A stretch of DNA of 9,664 nucleotides from Alistipes sp. (GTDB lineage Bacteria > Bacteroidota > Bacteroidia > Bacteroidales > Rikenellaceae): the NCBI GenBank assembly GCA_017391435.1, contig JAFOYS010000280.1, positions 1 to 9,664 of the forward strand, written 5' to 3'. Positions 1-6,473 of the stretch are shown in pieces; the first letter of the stretch is position 1, and each line of letters begins with the position of its first letter. Under the pieces are notes generated by a model. It was not told the DNA's origin. It did not search any database and was given only the letters and a program-made list of their open reading frames with translations. Made by a program: the position numbers and the translations under genes.

Positions 1-14
1 AGAGCTGCCTACAG

Positions 15-86
15 AGCGGCAAGCGGGATTCGAACCCGTGACCCTCGGCTTGGGAAGCCGATGCTCTACCACTGAGCTACTGCCGC
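15..86 (-). tRNA. tRNA-Gly (anticodon CCC)
   Basis: The minus strand folds into a complete 72-nt cloverleaf. It has a 7-bp acceptor stem (GCGGCAG with TTGCCGC), D stem GCTC/GAGC, anticodon stem TCGGC/GCCGA with loop TTCCCAA, a 5-nt variable loop, and T arm ACGGG-TTCGAAT-CCCGC. The anticodon CCC reads the glycine codon GGG, and the discriminator base is U, as is usual for bacterial tRNA-Gly. The outermost T-stem pair is an A-C mismatch where a pair or G-U is usual; the fold is otherwise intact. CCA is not encoded (the bases after the discriminator are CTG), so it must be added by nucleotidyltransferase. It lies 28 nt downstream of the acyl-CoA ligase stop on the same strand, with no recognisable promoter between them. 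It may therefore be cut from a longer transcript or start inside the ligase gene. Confidence 0.96.
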
Positions 87-90
87 AAGT

Positions 91-120
91 GGGGAGGTGG
101 TGCCCTCCCCTATTTTATTT
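91..120 (+). terminator. GC-rich hairpin followed by a T-rich tail on the + strand
   Basis: A perfect 7-bp stem, GGGGAGG (91-97) with CCTCCCC (104-110), encloses a 6-nt loop. On the + strand it is followed directly by TATTTTATTT, the form of an intrinsic terminator for transcription entering from the left. On the minus strand, where the ligase and tRNA are read, the hairpin follows the ligase stop by 4 nt and ends 4 nt before the tRNA 5' end, with no U tract after it. It could stop antisense readthrough into the ligase gene, act as a U-less end for the ligase mRNA, or mark a processing site ahead of the tRNA. The structure is certain; the function is inferred. Confidence 0.45.
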
Positions 121-2019
121 CTCCACCAACTTCTTGAGAGAGGTGATGTTCTGCTCATTGTGGAGCATCTTACCCTCGGCGGTGTATGCGTACTCAATGC
201 GAGACTTGAAGTAGCTCTCAACCTTATTACGCACAACCTTCATAGTGCTGTTTACAAGGCCATTCTGTTCGGTAAAGTGCTCGTCAACAATAGCAAGTGC
301 AGCTGGTAACCAACGATCAGGGAACTCGTCTGCAAAAACTCCGCCAGTGCGATACTTCTCAACCTCTGCGTGCAGAATATCTGCAGCAGCCTTAGCCTTA
401 TCTTCTGCAGTAGCAACAGCCTCCTTGAGTGCATCGCCATTTGGAACAACAACGGCAATAGTATAAGGGTTCTGGTTGTTGTAGATCATAATCTGATCTA
501 TATATGGGCTCTTGTCTACCATAGCCTCCTCCATACCCTCTGGACTATACTTCTCACCGTCAGAAGAGATGAGAAGACTCTTGAAGCGACCAAGCACATA
601 GAGGAATCCGTCAGCGGCCATATATCCCATATCGCCAGTATAAAGCCAACCGTCCTTAACAGTCTCGGCAGTTGCTGAAGGGTTCTTCCAGTAGCCTGCC
701 ATAACATTCTCGCCCTTGATGACAATCTCGCCCTTCTCGCCTACAGGTAGCTCGCGGCCCTCATCGTCAAGAATCTTAATCTCCAGAGGCTGAATAAGCT
801 TACCAGATGAGCCAAAGCGGTGATTCTTCTCGCCGATAGAGTTTGTAGAGATAATTGGTGTAGCCTCGCTAAGGCCATAGCCCTGATACATTGGCATACC
901 TACTGCATAGAAGAAACGCTGAAGCTCAGAGTCAAGCAGCGCACCACCACCAACAAAGAACTCAAGGCAACCACCAAAGCCCTGACGGACCTTGCTGTAG
1001 AGAATCTTGTCAAAGAGTGCTACAAGAGGCTTGAGAATGAATCTCCAGCCGCGACCCTTGCTATATCCATCCTGATTATACTCATATGACACCTTGAGAG
1101 CAAACTTAAAGAGCTTTTCAGTAGCTGCGCCCTTGCTCTTGATATTACTCTCAATATTCTTGCGGAAGTTCTTTGCAAGCGCTGGTACAGAGAGCAGGAA
1201 GTGAGGCTTAACCTCACGGATATTTGTAGGGATGTTTCTCAGGGTCTGCATAGGTGTTGAGCCTACCTGAGTAGTTGCTACAGCAGCACCGCAAGCAATC
1301 ATAATGTAGAAACCACACACGTGCGCAAAGCAGTGGTCAAGTGGAAGAATAATGAGTGTGCGGTATGTTGGCGGAATTGAGATGCGGGTAAGCGCCTGCT
1401 CAACATTGGCTGTGTAGTTACGATGTGTAAGCACTACACCCTTAGGGTCTGCAGTAGTACCAGAGGTGTATGTAATGGTTGCATAGTCGTCGTTCTGAAT
1501 AGCAGCACTGATAGCAAGGAACTGCTCTCTATTGTTAGCCAGATACTTGTCTCCAGCCTCCTTTACTGCATCAAGAGTCATCTCCTTCTCCTCTAACTCA
1601 ACATCGTTCTGGAAGACAATGATGCGCTCAATAAGAGGTAGCTGATCCTTGATTTTACGAATCTTAGGTAGCTGATATTTAGATACGAAGATTGTTGTTA
1701 CATCTGCGTGGCGCAAGCGGAATAGAAGGTCGTTTGCCTCCTCTAACTTTATAGATAGCGGTACGGAAATAGCACCTGCATAGAGCAGACCAAGCTCAGA
1801 TATAATCCAGTTGTTACAACCCTCAGCGAGGATAGATACAGTCTGTTTTTGGGTAACACCCATAGCTGCAAGACCAGCACCAATCCTTAACGCCTCCACC
1901 TTTACAGCAGCATAAGTCGTAGGCTCAAACTGCTTGTCCAACTTCTCCAAGAGGAAGGTTTTTTCACCATATTTGGCAACAGCCTCCTCAAATAGATCGA
2001 TAATAGTTCTTTTTGCCAT
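115..2019 (-). CDS. Long-chain acyl-CoA synthetase (AMP-binding, ANL superfamily)
   Basis: This 634-aa protein should activate fatty acids with ATP, through an acyl-adenylate, to acyl-CoA at the inner face of the membrane. Visible ANL motifs are the P-loop YTSGTTADPKG (184-194), the adenine-binding YQGYGLSEATP (378-388), TGD (461-463) followed by the hinge GRFKS (477-481), and a C-terminal Lys (about K594, in NSTMKVVRNKV) at the position of the catalytic lysine. The insert at about 300-360 and the total length fit the long-chain FAA1/FadD-like branch rather than short-chain acetyl-CoA synthetases. The start is the ATG at 2017-2019 (MAKRTIIDLFEEA). An open extension of 48 codons upstream only overlaps the lepA 3' end and is basic and unlike the family. 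The gene follows lepA by 22 nt and shows no −7 element of its own, so cotranscription is likely. Chain-length preference, and CoA versus ACP as acceptor, cannot be read from the sequence. Confidence 0.9.
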   Translation of the reverse strand: MAKRTIIDLFEEAVAKYGEKTFLLEKLDKQFEPTTYAAVKVEALRIGAGLAAMGVTQKQTVSILAEGCNNWIISELGLLYAGAISVPLSIKLEEANDLLFRLRHADVTTIFVSKYQLPKIRKIKDQLPLIERIIVFQNDVELEEKEMTLDAVKEAGDKYLANNREQFLAISAAIQNDDYATITYTSGTTADPKGVVLTHRNYTANVEQALTRISIPPTYRTLIILPLDHCFAHVCGFYIMIACGAAVATTQVGSTPMQTLRNIPTNIREVKPHFLLSVPALAKNFRKNIESNIKSKGAATEKLFKFALKVSYEYNQDGYSKGRGWRFILKPLVALFDKILYSKVRQGFGGCLEFFVGGGALLDSELQRFFYAVGMPMYQGYGLSEATPIISTNSIGEKNHRFGSSGKLIQPLEIKILDDEGRELPVGEKGEIVIKGENVMAGYWKNPSATAETVKDGWLYTGDMGYMAADGFLYVLGRFKSLLISSDGEKYSPEGMEEAMVDKSPYIDQIMIYNNQNPYTIAVVVPNGDALKEAVATAEDKAKAAADILHAEVEKYRTGGVFADEFPDRWLPAALAIVDEHFTEQNGLVNSTMKVVRNKVESYFKSRIEYAYTAEGKMLHNEQNITSLKKLVEK

Positions 2020-2041
2020 TTTATTAATTGTTAGGAAATTT

Positions 2042-3832
2042 TTAGTCCATTTTAAGTACTGCAAGGAATGCTGATTGAGGTACCTGCACCTGACCAATCT
2101 GACGCATACGCTTCTTACCAGCCTTCTGCTTCTCAAGAAGCTTGCGCTTACGAGAGATATCACCTCCGTAACACTTTGCAGTTACATCTTTACGCACCGC
2201 CTTAACAGTTTCGCGAGCTATAATCTTGCTACCGATTGCGGCCTGAATAGCAATGTCAAACTGCTGACGCGGGATAAGCTCCTTTAGCTTTTCACACATC
2301 TTGCGGCCGAAATCATAGGCGTGGTCGGCATAGATGAGTGACGAAAGCGCATCTACAGGCTCTCCGTTAAGGAGGATATCGAGTTTAGCAAGCTTACTTG
2401 CCTGATAGCCAGTGCGATGGTAGTCAAAGGATGCATAACCCTTTGAAATACTCTTTAGCTTGTCATAGAAGTCAAAGACAATCTCAGAGAGTGGCATCTC
2501 AAAGTTAACCTCCACGCGGTCTGTGGTGATGTATGTCTGATTCTTCATCACTCCACGCTTGTCAATGCAGAGTTTGAGAACATTTCCAAGGAAGTCTGTC
2601 TTGGTAATCACCTGTGCAAGGATATAAGGCTCCTCAATCTTGGCAATCTTTGTAACCTCCGGTAGTCCCGATGGGTTGTGTACCTCTACAACATCTCCAG
2701 ATGTGGTTGTAATGCGGTACGATACATTCGGAACAGTTGTGATAACATCCATATTGAACTCACGGTAGAGTCGCTCCTGAATAATCTCCATATGGAGCAG
2801 TCCGAGGAATCCGCAACGGAAACCAAAACCAAGCGCTAGCGAGCTCTCTGGCTCAAATGTGAGCGAAGCATCATTGAGCTGCAACTTCTCAAGCGAAGCA
2901 CGCAGATCCTCATACTGGTCCGCCTCTACTGGATATACACCGGCAAAGACCATAGGTTTTACATCCTCAAAACCAGCGATAGCCTCGGAGCAAGGGTTTG
3001 ATACTGAGGTGATTGTATCACCGACCTTAATCTCTTTTGAGTTTTTAATACCAGAGCAGATATATCCCACATCGCCTGCTTTAATCTCAGAACGAGGAAC
3101 CATCTTGAGCTTCAGTACACCCACCTCGTCAGCATCATACTCGCTGCCAGTGTTGAAGAACTTAACGTGTTCGCCCTTGTGAATAGAGCCGTTAAAGACG
3201 CGGAAGTAGGCAATAACACCGCGGAAAGGGTTGAATACAGAGTCAAAAATCAGTGCCTGCAACGGAGCATTCTCATCCCCTTTAGGTGCAGGTATGCGGT
3301 TTACGATAGCCTCAAGCACCTCGTCTACACCCATACCCGTCTTACCAGATGCACAGAGTATGTCGTCATAATCACAACCGAGCATATCTACCACCTGATC
3401 CTTAACCTCGTCAATCATCGCCGACTCCATATCAATCTTGTTGAGTACAGGGATGATCTCAAGGTCGTTACCAAGTGCGAGATATAGGTTTGAGATGGTC
3501 TGCGCCTGAATGCCCTGTGTGGCATCTACAACAAGCAGCGCACCCTCGCAAGAGGCAATAGCGCGAGAAACCTCATACGAGAAGTCTACGTGTCCCGGGG
3601 TGTCAATAAGGTTGAGAGTGTATATCTGGCCATCCTTGGCCTTATACTCCATCTGTATAGCGTGACTCTTGATAGTAATACCCTTCTCGCGCTCAAGGTC
3701 CATATCGTCAAGAACCTGATTCTGCATTTCACGCTGATTCAGCGTACCTGTCATCTCAAGCAGTCGGTCAGCAAGGGTACTCTTGCCGTGGTCAATGTGT
3801 GCAATAATGCAAAAATTTCTAATATTCTTCAT
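2042..3832 (-). CDS. lepA: Elongation factor 4 (LepA), ribosome-associated GTPase
   Basis: This 596-aa protein has the usual LepA length (E. coli has 599). LepA binds ribosomes and hydrolyses GTP; it has been linked to back-translocation and to initiation or assembly of ribosomes. G motifs are in order: AHIDHGKST (11-19), switch I with GITIKS (51-56, T53), DTPGH (77-81), NKID (131-134) and SGKTG (162-166). Domains II and the EF-G III/V-like parts follow. The C-terminal end, from [20 protein letters not shown] (554-573) through KKRM to the end, is the LepA-specific signature that separates it from EF-G, TypA and TetM. The start [19 protein letters not shown] is the family N-terminus. A −7-like element ends 7 nt before the ATG, so lepA probably starts its own transcript, which likely continues into the acyl-CoA ligase. 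No truncation or frameshift is seen. Confidence 0.98.
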   Translation of the reverse strand: MKNIRNFCIIAHIDHGKSTLADRLLEMTGTLNQREMQNQVLDDMDLEREKGITIKSHAIQMEYKAKDGQIYTLNLIDTPGHVDFSYEVSRAIASCEGALLVVDATQGIQAQTISNLYLALGNDLEIIPVLNKIDMESAMIDEVKDQVVDMLGCDYDDILCASGKTGMGVDEVLEAIVNRIPAPKGDENAPLQALIFDSVFNPFRGVIAYFRVFNGSIHKGEHVKFFNTGSEYDADEVGVLKLKMVPRSEIKAGDVGYICSGIKNSKEIKVGDTITSVSNPCSEAIAGFEDVKPMVFAGVYPVEADQYEDLRASLEKLQLNDASLTFEPESSLALGFGFRCGFLGLLHMEIIQERLYREFNMDVITTVPNVSYRITTTSGDVVEVHNPSGLPEVTKIAKIEEPYILAQVITKTDFLGNVLKLCIDKRGVMKNQTYITTDRVEVNFEMPLSEIVFDFYDKLKSISKGYASFDYHRTGYQASKLAKLDILLNGEPVDALSSLIYADHAYDFGRKMCEKLKELIPRQQFDIAIQAAIGSKIIARETVKAVRKDVTAKCYGGDISRKRKLLEKQKAGKKRMRQIGQVQVPQSAFLAVLKMD

Positions 3833-3839
3833 AACGGCG

Positions 3840-3847
3840 CGAAGATA
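3840..3847 (-). promoter_or_regulatory. Putative −7 promoter element of lepA
   Basis: The minus strand reads TATCTTCG, one mismatch from the Bacteroidota −7 consensus TAnnTTTG, preceded by TTTTTAC. Seven nt separate it from the lepA ATG, so the 5' untranslated region would be at most a few bases. A 6-bp inverted repeat, ACGGCG (3834-3839) with CGCCGT (3878-3883), brackets the element and could be chance. No clear −33 box is visible. Confidence 0.5.
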
Positions 3848-3889
3848 GTAAAAATTTTTGAATTATAGTACACTTAACGCCGTATAAAA

Positions 3890-4798
3890 TTACTTTGATC
3901 CGATGTAAAGCAATATTGCACCGATAAAAATCAAAAGAAGGTCAAAGGCTTTGGACTTTAGGTTGCGCTCGTGGAAGAGCAGAGCACCGCAACAGAAAGA
4001 TACAAGAACGCTTGAACGGCGTATCATAGATACCACAGAAATCATCGCATCTGCCTCAGAGAGCGCAAAGAGATATGCGACATCGGCTGCTGATAAAAAG
4101 AGCGAAATAAGCGGTATTGCCCACGACCAATGAAATGGGTCAGCACTACCTTGCTTGCGTACCTTGAAAATGGTTAAAATGGCAATTGTAACGCTCATTA
4201 GTATAGCTTGATAGAGCACATACCAACTCTGTACAAACATCGGCTCTAAGGAGTGCATAATGTGTCTATCGTAGAGTCCGCAACAGGCGCCAGTAACGGC
4301 GGCCAAACCGACTAATAGAACACCGCGATTGTGCCTGAAATCTATACCCTCTCGCTTTCCTGACCGACTGAGCATAAAGAGTGATGCTACGGCAAAAAGC
4401 ACACCTGCCCACTGTGTGAGGTTAAGTCTCTCGCCAAAGATTATCATTGCTCCGATAAGTGTCATTACCGGCCTTGTGGCGTGTATCGGTGCAGCAATGG
4501 TTAATGGCAACTCTTTGAGTCCAAAGTATCCACAAATCCACGAAATGAGCACCAGAACTGCCTTTATAAAGACTGCGATATGAGCATCTGTATCGCCAAT
4601 AGTTACGGCAAATCGGGTACCCTCAAACCACCCTAATTCAAAGATAGAATTGATAATTACGGGTGAGAATAAAAGGCTGGAAAATAGAGTGTTAAGCAGT
4701 AGTACCTGAAGTACTGCATTAGCCTTCAGAGCCTGCTTTTTTGCTACATCATAGAGTCCGAGTAGCGATGCTGAACAAAATGCTAAAATGATCCACAT
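3890..4798 (-). CDS. EamA/DMT-superfamily membrane transporter, substrate unknown
   Basis: This 302-aa, strongly hydrophobic protein has the size and layout of ten-helix drug/metabolite transporters made of two EamA repeats. The repeat signatures are visible as HATRPVMTLIGAMIIFGERL (106-125) in the first half and the segment from IRRSSVLVSF (259-268) through LLFHERN (273-279) to the C-terminal LLYIGSK in the second. The opening of each half also carries GLYD (14-17 and 174-177), a trace of the internal duplication. A basic loop with SGKREG (146-151) separates the halves. The ATG at 4796-4798 is preferred over an upstream TTG at 4807, which lies inside the −7 element. Members export or import amino acids, nucleotide sugars, purines or drugs; nothing here fixes the substrate. 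It is followed by lepA after 57 nt, which holds a separate promoter. Confidence 0.85.
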   Translation of the reverse strand: MWIILAFCSASLLGLYDVAKKQALKANAVLQVLLLNTLFSSLLFSPVIINSIFELGWFEGTRFAVTIGDTDAHIAVFIKAVLVLISWICGYFGLKELPLTIAAPIHATRPVMTLIGAMIIFGERLNLTQWAGVLFAVASLFMLSRSGKREGIDFRHNRGVLLVGLAAVTGACCGLYDRHIMHSLEPMFVQSWYVLYQAILMSVTIAILTIFKVRKQGSADPFHWSWAIPLISLFLSAADVAYLFALSEADAMISVVSMIRRSSVLVSFCCGALLFHERNLKSKAFDLLLIFIGAILLYIGSK

Positions 4799-4803
4799 AG
4801 GCG

Positions 4804-4812
4804 GCAAAGGTA
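4804..4812 (-). promoter_or_regulatory. Putative −7 promoter element of the EamA transporter
   Basis: The minus strand reads TACCTTTGC, an exact TAnnTTTG match, with TTTTCAC before it. The TTTG ends 6 nt before the ATG at 4798, so transcription would begin at or next to the start codon. It lies 21 bp from the opposing −7 element of the plug-protein gene, so the upstream contact region of each promoter overlaps the core of the other. Confidence 0.6.
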
Positions 4813-4833
4813 GTGAAAAATAGAAATTTTTAC

Positions 4834-4841
4834 TATCTTTG
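4834..4841 (+). promoter_or_regulatory. Putative −7 promoter element of the plug-domain protein gene
   Basis: TATCTTTG matches the Bacteroidota −7 consensus exactly. The 15-mer TTTTTACTATCTTTG (4827-4841) is identical to the one in front of pheT. It leaves a 22-nt leader before the ATG at 4864, with no Shine-Dalgarno sequence. It is divergent from, and nearly overlaps, the EamA promoter. Confidence 0.65.
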
Positions 4842-4863
4842 AACTGTAAATATCATTGTGGTT

Positions 4864-5538
4864 ATGAAAAGAGGTCTATTTTTTGTTCTGCTTTTAGTCT
4901 TGTCGGTGGCAACAGTTGCTGCTCAGAGTGTGCCTTTTAACGGTCTGCTTTGTGATATGGATGGTTTGGGAATCAAGGCTCAGATATCTATTAAAGGCTC
5001 TGAAAAGCGTACCGTGTCGGGTAAGGATGGTAAGTTTGGTTTTACCAATCTCAAGGCTGATGATGTTATTGAGATTCGCTACAAGAAGGCGCGCATTGTG
5101 GTAGCTGTAGAGTCTCGCAAGAGTGCTAAAATTGTGCTTACTGATGACTATAAACTCCATTCTGTTACTGATGAGGCGGAGCTTGTGGCTGCCGGAATGG
5201 ATTATGTCTTGCGTCGTGAGTTGCCTACAAAGGGAGGTGTGCTTACGGCTGAGATGATTGAGCGCGAGGGTTTTTCAAACCTTGCTGATGCGCTTAGAGC
5301 AAAGGCTACAAGTCTTGTTATTGACGGTGCGGGCAGTGTGACTATTCGCGGCGTGAACAGTATTGGAAACCACGCCCCAGCGCTGATAGTCTGTGATGGT
5401 ATGGAGGTTAGTTCAATAAACGCTGTAAATATCAACGATGTCTCAAGTGTAGAGATACAGCGAGACGGCACGCTCTACGGTTTTAAGGGTGTAGGTGGCG
5501 TGATTGTTATCAAGACCAAGTCTGGCGCAAAGCGTTAA
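4864..5538 (+). CDS. Secreted SusC-like N-terminal protein: carboxypeptidase-regulatory plus TonB-receptor plug domain, no beta-barrel
   Basis: This 224-aa protein has a clear Sec signal peptide (MKRGLFFVLLLVLSVATVAA, cleavage likely after A20). A short CarboxypepD_reg-like beta domain follows (about 25-93, with GKDGKFGFTNLKADDVIEIRY), then a SusC-type plug (about 124-220). The plug shows IRGVNSIGN (161-169), ALIVCDGMEV (173-182) and the closing LYGFKGVGGVIVIKTKSG (204-221). In SusC/RagA receptors the latter precedes a barrel of several hundred residues; here a stop comes three codons later. At the TonB-box position, ELVAAGMDYV (106-115) replaces the usual EVVVVGYGT-like stretch. The frame is clean and the gene has its own promoter and signal peptide, so it looks like a real small periplasmic protein rather than debris. 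ATG 4864 is chosen over GTG 4858. The role is unknown: binding TonB, another receptor or SusD-like lipoproteins are guesses. The domain call is solid, the function open. Confidence 0.85.
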   Translation: MKRGLFFVLLLVLSVATVAAQSVPFNGLLCDMDGLGIKAQISIKGSEKRTVSGKDGKFGFTNLKADDVIEIRYKKARIVVAVESRKSAKIVLTDDYKLHSVTDEAELVAAGMDYVLRRELPTKGGVLTAEMIEREGFSNLADALRAKATSLVIDGAGSVTIRGVNSIGNHAPALIVCDGMEVSSINAVNINDVSSVEIQRDGTLYGFKGVGGVIVIKTKSGAKR

Positions 5539-6407
5539 GCGATAAGGAGTTGTGCAATTGTAAATGTTGCGAGCGTGAGGCTTGCAACGCCATTTAGTGT
5601 GCCAAAAGCGATACCTATACTGCGCTGATGAGTCGGTGTTACAAGGATGTGCTCAAGAATTATGCAGCCACTAAATAGTGCCACTCCTGTCCACAGAAGC
5701 CATCCTTGTGGGCAAAATTGAGTAAATAGAATCAAAGATATAATGCTTACTGCGTGCAGCGCAATGCTGATATATAGTGCACCACGGATGCCAAAACGGA
5801 CTGGTATGCTATGTAGTCCCTGACTGCGGTCAAACTCTACATCTTGTAGCGCGTAAATAATATCAAAACCTCCGCACCAAGTGAGTACTAAAAGTGAGAT
5901 TAGACAAGGTGCAAGAGCGAGTGTTCCGGTCACCGCGATATAGGCCGCTGAGGGTGCTATGCCGAGCGAGAGACCAAGTACAAGATGTGCCATAGAGGTA
6001 AATCTCTTGCAGTAACTATACGCCATCACAACTACCAGAGCAACAGGCGAAAGGATGGCTGTAAGTGAATTAATGCTTAAACTCACGCAGACAAAGAGAA
6101 TAGCGTTGATAATCACAAAAATCAGTGCGCTTTTTGCCGATATCTTTCCCGCTGGAATCTCGCGGTTTGTGGTACGAGGATTCTTGCCGTCAATATCCCT
6201 ATCAGCCCAACGATTAAATCCCATAGCAACATTGCGGGCAAAGACCATACAGCCTACAATCTGTAGTAGCAGTAGCCAACTGAACTCACTATTTGTGCTC
6301 TTGAGAGCATATATAAATGCCATTAAGGCAAATGGCATTGCGAATATGGTATGGGAGAACTTTACAAGTCCCATATAGTCGCCAATCTTGTTTACTAAAC
6401 GCTTCAT
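5535..6407 (-). CDS. ubiA: UbiA-family polyprenyltransferase (4-hydroxybenzoate/quinone-type)
   Basis: This 290-aa multi-pass membrane enzyme should transfer a polyprenyl chain from its diphosphate to an aromatic acceptor during quinone biosynthesis. The first Asp-rich motif NRWADRDIDGKNPRTTNR (65-82) and the second DVEFDRSQGLHSIPVRFG (189-206) bind Mg-diphosphate and are intact. Eight or nine hydrophobic segments cover most of the rest. The two motifs resemble the 4-hydroxybenzoate prenyltransferase branch, which also contains the futalosine-pathway enzyme MqnP, more than MenA, but no ubiquinone or menaquinone neighbours are present to decide this. Haem- or chlorophyll-type UbiA enzymes are less likely. 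A −7 element ends just 4 nt before the ATG. The stop codon overlaps the convergent plug-protein stop within TTAA at 5535-5538, leaving no room for a terminator between them. Confidence 0.9.
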   Translation of the reverse strand: MKRLVNKIGDYMGLVKFSHTIFAMPFALMAFIYALKSTNSEFSWLLLLQIVGCMVFARNVAMGFNRWADRDIDGKNPRTTNREIPAGKISAKSALIFVIINAILFVCVSLSINSLTAILSPVALVVVMAYSYCKRFTSMAHLVLGLSLGIAPSAAYIAVTGTLALAPCLISLLVLTWCGGFDIIYALQDVEFDRSQGLHSIPVRFGIRGALYISIALHAVSIISLILFTQFCPQGWLLWTGVALFSGCIILEHILVTPTHQRSIGIAFGTLNGVASLTLATFTIAQLLIA

Positions 6408-6410
6408 AGT

Positions 6411-6419
6411 GCAAAAGTA
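6411..6419 (-). promoter_or_regulatory. Putative −7 promoter element of ubiA
   Basis: The minus strand reads TACTTTTGC, an exact TAnnTTTG match, preceded by TTTTTAC. Only four bases (CACT) lie between the TTTG and the ATG, so the mRNA is predicted to be leaderless. It is divergent from the lipoprotein promoter across a 66-bp intergenic region. Confidence 0.6.
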
Positions 6420-6461
6420 GTAAAAAGTTGAGAATCGTGAGATAATATCGGCTAAATTTTG

Positions 6462-6469
6462 TATCTTTG
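6462..6469 (+). promoter_or_regulatory. Putative −7 promoter element of the SGNH-like lipoprotein gene
   Basis: TATCTTTG matches the −7 consensus exactly and is followed by only TGGT before the ATG at 6474. This is the same 4-nt distance as at ubiA on the opposite strand and again predicts a leaderless transcript. The 5' flank (AATTTTG) matches the TTTTTAC flank of the other promoters less well. Confidence 0.6.
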
Positions 6470-6473
6470 TGGT

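Noticed and set aside
1..14. Possible gene or element left of tRNA-Gly
   Set aside because: Only 14 bases are available and they show no CCA end, second tRNA or coding signal that can be judged.
2020..2163. In-frame N-terminal extension of the acyl-CoA ligase by 48 codons
   Set aside because: It lies almost wholly inside the lepA 3' end, is basic and low in family similarity, and the ligase homology starts at MAKRTIIDLFEEA from ATG 2019.
2859..3487. Two plus-strand open frames of about 106 codons antisense to lepA
   Set aside because: They arise from the codon pattern of lepA on the other strand, and their translations show no recognisable domain or start signal.
3850..3892. AT-rich imperfect inverted repeat after the EamA stop as a terminator
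   Set aside because: The stem (AATTTTATA with TATAATT) needs a bulge, has almost no GC pairs, and overlaps the lepA promoter, so a terminator call is not supported.
4799..4807. TTG start three codons upstream for the EamA transporter
   Set aside because: It lies within the −7 promoter element, so it would probably not be in the transcript; ATG 4798 gives a normal membrane-protein N-terminus.
4864..5538. Plug-only gene read as a broken SusC receptor
   Set aside because: No barrel-like sequence follows in any frame on the + strand; the downstream DNA is an intact ubiA on the other strand, and the gene keeps a promoter, signal peptide and clean domain ends.
6459..6473. TTG start five codons upstream for the lipoprotein
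   Set aside because: These codons are the promoter itself (TATCTTTG), and adding them would spoil the compact lipoprotein signal beginning MKRVF.
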